Positions 58,727-64,000 of a stretch of 64,000 nt of DNA are shown here, one piece after another (within the stretch, counting starts at the first letter, position 1; each line of letters begins with the position of its first letter). A program made the position numbers and the translations under genes. The notes beneath the pieces are model-generated. The model was not told the origin of the DNA. It did no database searches and worked only from the letters and a program-made list of their open reading frames with translations. Source of the DNA: Colwellia sp. MB02u-6 (GTDB lineage Bacteria > Pseudomonadota > Gammaproteobacteria > Enterobacterales > Alteromonadaceae). The stretch lies in assembly GCF_014077095.1 (NCBI RefSeq), contig NZ_JACGVG010000027.1:558001-622000 (forward strand), in the 5' to 3' direction.

Positions 58727-59614
58727 CTAATCGATCAATTTTGCTAATTGTGGGTGAAGTGCTATCGGCAGAGAAAAGTACTGTTCAGTATGGTTTATTG
58801 GACAGGAAAATTTGAGCTGTACGGCGCAAAGTTGTAAATCTACTGGGTCATCAGCGTCCTTGAGTTGATTTAGCTCTGCTGCTTTACCATGCAGTCGGTC
58901 GCCAACAACCGGCAAGCCTATACTAGCGGCGTGAATGCGTATTTGATGCTTGCGGCCAGACTCAATATTAACTTGCAGTAAAGATAAATTACTTGCTTGG
59001 TAATGTTCAAGGCAAAGAAAATGACTGCGGGCGCTTTTATCATCAATAGCCAAGTCAATAGTGTCAGGTTGCGGACGCTGCTGGTGATCGCCATGAACAA
59101 TAATATGATAGGTTTTTTCTACTTGGTTTTGCTCAAACATCATGCTTAATGCCTGTGCGGCACTTTTACTGTGAGCAATTAAAATTAAGCCAGTGGCGGC
59201 ACGGTCAAGACGATGTACGGGGAAAACTGGCCGTTCAGGAAGCAAGTTTTTTTGTGCCCAGCGCATTACGGTGCAATGGTCACTCCACTTCGAGCCTTGA
59301 GACAACATGCCGTAAGGTTTATACCAAACACTGTAATCACTTAAGTCGGCGATTAATATTGCCGGTGTTGGTGTTTGAGATAAAACATTTACGTCATAAT
59401 AAAAATGCAGTTTATCGTCAAGATGTAATTTTTTTTTCAGGCGACGACAGCGTTGTGTCGTTTTACCGCGGCTATGCCATAATGCGCCTTTATCAATCGC
59501 TTTTTTTATTTCACCGACGCTTAAGTCACATTGAATTTGCAGCGCTTCAACGATATTTATCGCACGATCAATATTGATATGGCATTCAAATTTTTTCACA
59601 ATAAATCTACTCAA
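58727..59614 (-). CDS. RluA-family rRNA/tRNA pseudouridine synthase
   Basis: A 295-residue pseudouridine synthase. The catalytic Asp lies in PVHRLDRAATGLILIAHS; YKPYGMLSQGS precedes it and SGRKHQIRIHAASIGLPVVGDRLHG closes the core. An N-terminal region (residues 1-75) is an S4-like RNA-binding part. The target uridine is unknown. The start is uncertain: TTG 59614 or GTG 59599. Confidence 0.88.
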   Translation of the reverse strand: MSRFIVKKFECHINIDRAINIVEALQIQCDLSVGEIKKAIDKGALWHSRGKTTQRCRRLKKKLHLDDKLHFYYDVNVLSQTPTPAILIADLSDYSVWYKPYGMLSQGSKWSDHCTVMRWAQKNLLPERPVFPVHRLDRAATGLILIAHSKSAAQALSMMFEQNQVEKTYHIIVHGDHQQRPQPDTIDLAIDDKSARSHFLCLEHYQASNLSLLQVNIESGRKHQIRIHAASIGLPVVGDRLHGKAAELNQLKDADDPVDLQLCAVQLKFSCPINHTEQYFSLPIALHPQLAKLID

Positions 59615-59796
59615 TTAATAATTAATGCTTAGTTTAACAAATTTTTTCCAATAATTGGCATGGCTAAAAGCAACTTATTATTGCTGCAGGGTGATATTGA
59701 CTATAAATATGTTGAATTAAGTGTAATTGCCCTTGGTTTTTAACTTCAGAGAAAGATAAAATACCCGCAACAGTAAAACTAATATGAGCACAAGCT

Positions 59797-60147
59797 ATGC
59801 AACGTAACGAAAAATTATTTCCACTTGATAATGTCGGTAATGCACTATGGGAGATGTTAAATAGCGGTGATGATTTAACTATTGAACGCGAGTTTGAATT
59901 TTCCACCATTTTTTCAAGCCAAGACCAAGCCTTAAAATTTGGTCAGTTACTGTTAGAAAACAATCAGAAATTATCTTTTTGTCCTTATGAAGGTGATGAC
60001 AAACTTCCTTGGGAAATTACTGCTTATCCTTTTATGTCAGCGAGTTATGAAAACATAGCGGCTTATCAAGAGCTACTAATGACCAGCGCGACACCCTTTT
60101 CTGGCCAGTATGACGGCTGGTATTGTGTTGATGCTAGCAAAACCTAA
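59797..60147 (+). CDS. RraB-like ribonuclease E inhibitor domain protein
   Basis: A 116-residue acidic protein. The layout, a helix then REFEFSTIFSSQDQALKFGQLL, a middle PWEITAYPFMSASYENIAAYQELL and the ending FSGQYDGWYC, resembles RraB, which ends its core with a similar YDGWG. E. coli RraB binds RNase E and alters its activity. It lacks the long acidic tail of RraB, so only the fold is claimed. The next gene starts 16 bp later. Confidence 0.55.
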   Translation: MQRNEKLFPLDNVGNALWEMLNSGDDLTIEREFEFSTIFSSQDQALKFGQLLLENNQKLSFCPYEGDDKLPWEITAYPFMSASYENIAAYQELLMTSATPFSGQYDGWYCVDASKT

Positions 60148-60163
60148 AGGTTGAGAATTTTTT

Positions 60164-60376
60164 ATGGATGAACAACAGTTTGATCGTCTAAAAAGTGTCA
60201 GCGCTAAATCATTTAATGATCAAAAAGCCTTGATAAAAAAAGTGCTAGCGGGACGAGATATAGCATGTAAGCAATGCGGAACATTTATCAGAGTTACTTT
60301 GCCTGAAGACAAAAAAAATACAGGTTTATTTTGTGCTAAAGGTTGCACGAATATCGCTTTAGATTTTGTCATATAA
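60164..60376 (+). CDS. Small zinc-ribbon-like protein
   Basis: A 70-residue protein with a helical start and two cysteine pairs: CKQCG at about residue 36 and CAKGC at about 57, a likely single zinc site. I do not know a function. It follows the RraB-like gene closely on the same strand, so both may act in RNA control. Confidence 0.65.
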   Translation: MDEQQFDRLKSVSAKSFNDQKALIKKVLAGRDIACKQCGTFIRVTLPEDKKNTGLFCAKGCTNIALDFVI

Positions 60377-60439
60377 CGAGTTAAGTGATTTTTATTAGCT
60401 CGAACGTTTGACCTGACCTAGCTCGTTATATTTTATTTG

Positions 60440-61114
60440 CTATAAAAATGTTGCGATATCTTCAAGCGATTTTTTTCTTGTTGCGTGATCTGGAATGGTC
60501 GCGTCCTCACTTGGATAACCAACAATAAGCAGCATATAAGGCCGGCTATTATCATCACGACCACAAATCTTACTTAAAAATGACATGGGTTTTGGGGTAT
60601 GGGTTAAGGTTACTAGGCCGCTTGAGTGTAAAGCATGTATTAAAAAACCGGTGGCGATACCGACCGATTCGTGCACATAATAGTTGGTGTTTTTATCTTC
60701 TGTAGCAACACCACCTTTCTTCTCACTGAAAACCGCAATCAACCAAGGCGCATGTTCTAGGTAAGGCTTTTTAGCATCTGTGCCTAAAGGCTTTAACGCC
60801 TCTAACCACTCTCCACTTGCTCTGCCCTGATAGAAGTTACTTTCATGAATCTCAGCTTGCTGGCGTATTTGTTTTTTAACGTCAATATTGTTGATTGCAA
60901 CAAAATGCCATGGCTGATGATTAGCACCACTTGGTGCTGTCCCGGCTGCTTTTATACAGTTTTCAATAATCTTTCTTGCCACCAAGCGATCACTAAAACT
61001 GCGAACACTGTGGCGGCGTTTAATATTTTCATAAAACTCAGTCGAGCGCTGTAACATTTCGTCAGAGGTGTATTCGATATAATCGCTTAAAGGCGATGAG
61101 TTATGGGCCTTCAT
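60440..61114 (-). CDS. Nitroreductase family flavoprotein
   Basis: A 224-residue FMN-dependent oxidoreductase. RRHSVRSFSDR binds FMN phosphate, APSGANHQPWHFVAIN is the second motif, and the C-terminal VTLTHTPKPMSFLSKICGRDDNSRPYMLLIVGYPSED is family-typical. The form with LTHTPKPM resembles iodotyrosine deiodinase-like or BluB-like nitroreductases; the substrate is unknown. Confidence 0.85.
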   Translation of the reverse strand: MKAHNSSPLSDYIEYTSDEMLQRSTEFYENIKRRHSVRSFSDRLVARKIIENCIKAAGTAPSGANHQPWHFVAINNIDVKKQIRQQAEIHESNFYQGRASGEWLEALKPLGTDAKKPYLEHAPWLIAVFSEKKGGVATEDKNTNYYVHESVGIATGFLIHALHSSGLVTLTHTPKPMSFLSKICGRDDNSRPYMLLIVGYPSEDATIPDHATRKKSLEDIATFL

Positions 61115-61241
61115 AAACTAACTGCTTTTATCAATATTTTTTATAGCTTATCGATAAAACTCATTAAAAGGCAAGCTTATGTCAGCATAATCTATTTTAA
61201 ATGAGCGATGAGTCGCTGGATATATGAGGGGGGAGAGTGAT

Positions 61242-61517
61242 TTAAAAATCGTTGTGTTTTTGATGAGATAACTTAATCAAATAGCTATCGAGCCCAGTAT
61301 AGCGACGCGTAATTTCAGCGTTATACACGCCAATGCAAAGGAATAGGGTCATAATTAAGCTGATGGTGGGTAAACTCACCGTTTGAATATAGGCAGACAG
61401 CAGTGTGGTAATAACAGCACCCACAACGCAATAGCTTAAGGTTATGCGCAACCATATGTATGTTGCCATTAGTGCTTTCTCTAGATAGAGCGGCTTTATA
61501 GAGGTAACTTTTTTCAA
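61242..61517 (-). CDS. Small YiaA-like membrane protein
   Basis: A protein of up to 91 residues with two hydrophobic segments (YIWLRITLSYCVVGAVITTLL and TISLIMTLFLCIGVYNAEITRRY). I am not certain of the family. It starts at TTG 61517 or, more conservatively, ATG 61469 (75 residues). Stands alone between the nitroreductase and the universal stress gene. Confidence 0.55.
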   Translation of the reverse strand: MKKVTSIKPLYLEKALMATYIWLRITLSYCVVGAVITTLLSAYIQTVSLPTISLIMTLFLCIGVYNAEITRRYTGLDSYLIKLSHQKHNDF

Positions 61518-61826
61518 TAGCTGATCTTCTTATATACAAAGTTAATTGTTCACCAATTAGTATAATTAACTAAATAGGAATATATAAGTTAATTTATATT
61601 CAAAAATAATATATGAAAGAAGTGAAGTTTATAAACTCATAGCGTTTTTTCAGTGCGAGGTTTAAATACTTTATTTCAATAGTTTATGAGGTTTTATTTT
61701 TTAATGTTCGCAAGCGTTGTGAAATCAATAAAAAGCCACTTGTATTAGACAGCATAATTATCAACGCAGAGATTTAAATAGGCTAAAATCATTCATTAAC
61801 TCCTTAGGGATAAATAAGGTTTTAAA
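61518..61826. other. Divergent AT-rich intergenic region
   Basis: 309 bp, AT-rich, with no recognisable gene. CRP or FNR boxes were looked for and not found. Confidence 0.4.
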
Positions 61827-62705
61827 ATGAAAAACTTTAAGAATATTTTAGTAATTGCTGAAGATATTGGTCTAAATCAAACACTACTGTACAAAGCGCT
61901 GACGCTTGCGCAACGTGCCAAGGCAAGTTTAACTATTATTGCCAATAATCAAGATAAGGAAATAGAACAGCATCTTGAGCTGATTTACCAACAAAAAATA
62001 GTACACTTAGCCATGCTAAATGGATATCAAGCATCAAGGCTTAACATTGATATCAATATAAAATATTGTGCAGCTCCGTTTTCTCACCAAGATATACTCG
62101 CTGAAATTACTGAACATGCTTATGATTTACTGATTAAAGATATTCATTCAGCACATTTTCAGTGGGGTTTATCTTGGTCTGATAATTATTATTTATTGCG
62201 CGAAGGTGAGACAAATCTCTTGCTCGTTGGTGAAACACATTGGCCAGACAGAGGCAAGATTCTAGCGGCGCTAGAAACAGAAGAGTTAACTGAAAAACAC
62301 CAACAACTAAACCATTTTATGATAGATGAAAGTCAGTACTTGGCTACATTATTAAATAGTGAAGTGCATTTGCTCAACTGTTATCAAGAACAGCCAAGCA
62401 TTTCATTAGCTGACCCACTATTTGCCGGAGGGTTTGAAGAGCCATTTCAACAGCATTGGCGTCACTTACAAGACTCAGCATTGCGCTATAGTTTAAAGCC
62501 TGAGCATATACACGTTGAACCGGGATTACCCGAGTACGTTATTCCACATGAAGCTAAAAAACATCATGCCAATATTGTTACCCTTGGGGCTGGTGAGCAT
62601 CATGGTTTAATCGATTTACTTAAAGGTCACTCTTGCGAGTATGTTGTTGATGGCTTAGCTTGTGATGCCCTGATTTTAAAAGCTAATAGGTCTAATGCAC
62701 AATAG
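61827..62705 (+). CDS. Tandem universal stress protein (UspE-like)
   Basis: A 292-residue protein with two USP domains in tandem, similar in size to E. coli UspE. The first (residues 1-130) opens KNFKNILVIAEDIG; the second ends with HHANIVTLGAGEHHGLIDLLKGHSCEYVVDGLACDALIL, the usual glycine-rich nucleotide-binding end, though the GxxGxxGHSxxS pattern is only partial. Cytosolic stress role is expected. Ended by a terminator. Confidence 0.82.
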   Translation: MKNFKNILVIAEDIGLNQTLLYKALTLAQRAKASLTIIANNQDKEIEQHLELIYQQKIVHLAMLNGYQASRLNIDINIKYCAAPFSHQDILAEITEHAYDLLIKDIHSAHFQWGLSWSDNYYLLREGETNLLLVGETHWPDRGKILAALETEELTEKHQQLNHFMIDESQYLATLLNSEVHLLNCYQEQPSISLADPLFAGGFEEPFQQHWRHLQDSALRYSLKPEHIHVEPGLPEYVIPHEAKKHHANIVTLGAGEHHGLIDLLKGHSCEYVVDGLACDALILKANRSNAQ

Positions 62706-62742
62706 TACCTATTAGGAGACATAAAAAAGTTAGGAGGCATAA

Positions 62743-62771
62743 AAAAAAAGCGCCATTAAGGCGCTTTTTTT
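62743..62771. terminator. Bidirectional terminator universal stress / purL
   Basis: AAAAAAAGCGCC and GGCGCTTTTTTT form a 12-bp stem around ATTAA between convergent genes. Confidence 0.9.
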
Positions 62772-62788
62772 ATGCTGATATTGGCGAC

Positions 62789-64000
62789 TTAAGCAATAAA
62801 CCTACGCGCGTTGCGGAACATACGTACCCAAGGCGAATCTTCTTGCCATTCATCTGGGTGCCATGAATTAGCTACAGTGCGAAAAACGCGTTCAGGGTGC
62901 GGCATCATAATCGTTACGCGACCATCAGTGGTGGTTAGTGCCGTAATACCGTCTGGCGAACCGTTAGGGTTTGCCGGATAAGTTTCAGTGATCTGACCAT
63001 AGTTATCGACATAACGCATAGCAACTGTGCCAGATTCGTTTGCGTTATCAATCGCGTCATCAGAACTAAACTCTGCTCGACCTTCACCGTGTGATACGGC
63101 GATAGGCATACGAGAGCCAGCCATACCATCAAAGAAGATAGATGGCGTTGGTTGTATTTCAACTAAACTAAAGCGCGCTTCAAAACGCTCTGATTGGTTT
63201 TGTACAAAGCGAGGCCATGCGGCTGCACCTGGAATGATTTCTTTCAGGTTTGACAACATTTGACAGCCGTTACACACACCTAATGAGAAAGTATTTTCAC
63301 GTTCAAAGAATGTTTTGAACATGGCTTTGGCATCTTTGTTGAACAATATTGATTTTGCCCAACCTTCACCAGCGCCTAATACATCACCGTAAGAGAAACC
63401 ACCACAAGCCACTAAACCATTAAAGTCAGCTAAATCAGTCCGGCCAGATAAAATGTCTGACATATGCACATCAATAGCAATAAAGCCTGCACGATCAAAG
63501 GCCGCTGCCATTTCTACATGAGAGTTAACGCCTTGTTCACGTAAAATAGCAATACGTGGATTGGTCCCCTGTTGTGCATCTTTTGCAATTAAATGTGCAA
63601 CAATATCTTCATTGATATCAAAGCTTAAGTCAGCGCTTAGGCCTGGGTCTTCGGTATCAAATTTAACAAAGTGTTCTTGCTGTGCACATTCTGGGTTATC
63701 ACGTAGTGACTGCATTTTATAGGTGGTTTGTGCCCATGTAGTACGGTAATAAGTACGAGAGTTTTCTAACACCACTTCGCCATCACGGCTAAAGCGGAGT
63801 GTATCTTCGTTATTGATACGACCAATATCAGTACAACAATCGGCAATACCGTACTCAGCAAAAACAGCCTGAATAGCATCAGCATCACTGGCGAGAATTT
63901 GAATTACTGCGCCAAGCTCTTCATTAAATAATACATCAACATCGTTGCCTGATATCGATGCTAACTGCGATAAGTCGATATCAACACCGGTATGGCCAGC
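62789..64000 (-). CDS. purL: Phosphoribosylformylglycinamidine synthase (C-terminal part)
   Basis: The frame is open across the right edge; about 403 C-terminal residues are visible out of about 1,295 expected for the large gammaproteobacterial enzyme. This part holds the end of the second synthase half and the fused glutaminase domain: catalytic Cys in GVCNGCQML, with [16 protein letters not shown], and His/Glu in [10 protein letters not shown]. It makes FGAM from FGAR, ATP and glutamine in purine synthesis. Segments such as [18 protein letters not shown] upstream match the synthase half. Confidence 0.95.
   Translation of the reverse strand, partial: AGHTGVDIDLSQLASISGNDVDVLFNEELGAVIQILASDADAIQAVFAEYGIADCCTDIGRINNEDTLRFSRDGEVVLENSRTYYRTTWAQTTYKMQSLRDNPECAQQEHFVKFDTEDPGLSADLSFDINEDIVAHLIAKDAQQGTNPRIAILREQGVNSHVEMAAAFDRAGFIAIDVHMSDILSGRTDLADFNGLVACGGFSYGDVLGAGEGWAKSILFNKDAKAMFKTFFERENTFSLGVCNGCQMLSNLKEIIPGAAAWPRFVQNQSERFEARFSLVEIQPTPSIFFDGMAGSRMPIAVSHGEGRAEFSSDDAIDNANESGTVAMRYVDNYGQITETYPANPNGSPDGITALTTTDGRVTIMMPHPERVFRTVANSWHPDEWQEDSPWVRMFRNARRFIA

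Overview
The window looks like a stretch of core chromosome from a low-GC marine gammaproteobacterium, most likely a Colwellia-type member of the Alteromonadales. This is inferred from AT-rich intergenic DNA, Enterobacteria-like gene order (lnt-ybeX-ybeY-ybeZ-miaB / ubiF / Met-Leu-Gln tRNAs; ychF-pth; prs-ispE-lolB / hemA-prfA-prmC-sirB2-sirB1-kdsA) and marine-type accessory genes. No database search was possible, so genus is an inference.

Layout. 1-1440: the 3' end of a cysteine-repeat HvfA-like peptide gene with its terminator, then an SDR oxidoreductase and an alkyltransferase-like protein. 1770-5276: kynurenine 3-monooxygenase and an exported M20 amidohydrolase, separated by a long non-coding gap. 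5889-8793: an exported thiol peroxidase, then a two-gene signalling unit (receiver-CheC protein and PAS-GGDEF cyclase). 8916-10945: exported amidohydrolase and VanZ-like protein. 11213-16907: the lnt/ybeX/ybeY/ybeZ/miaB operon. 17334-19482: ubiF and five tRNA genes. 20432-25716: ychF, pth, rplY, prs, ispE, lolB. 25983-33160: hemA, prfA, prmC, sirB2, sirB1, a DUF819 membrane protein and kdsA. 33344-43802: dicarboxylate/amino-acid symporter, Ig-like lipoprotein, arginase-family enzyme, topA, an RbgA-like GTPase and a HIT protein. 43954-52236: methionine gamma-lyase and a TyrR-type regulator separated by three TyrR-box-like palindromes, a double receiver protein, YciH, etfBA and divergent etfD separated by two PsrA-like palindromes. 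52421-64000: YggN-like and FapA-like proteins, cinA, a plant-type dihydrodipicolinate synthase, an RluA-type pseudouridine synthase, RraB-like and zinc-binding small proteins, a nitroreductase, a universal stress protein, and the C-terminal part of purL running off the right edge.

The genes mostly serve translation (tRNAs, Pth, PrfA, PrmC, YbeY, MiaB, L25, YchF, RbgA), cofactor and envelope synthesis (HemA, UbiF, IspE, Prs, KdsA, Lnt, LolB) and electron transfer from fatty/amino acid oxidation (ETF and ETF-QO). No CRISPR array, prophage, integron, intact insertion sequence or rRNA was seen. No clearly new multigene system is visible. The most rewarding signals are the HvfA-like cysteine-repeat peptide at the left edge, the TyrR- and PsrA-type operator arrays, MITE-like dispersed repeats at about 5.4, 20.1 and 29.9 kb, and several small or oddly configured proteins.
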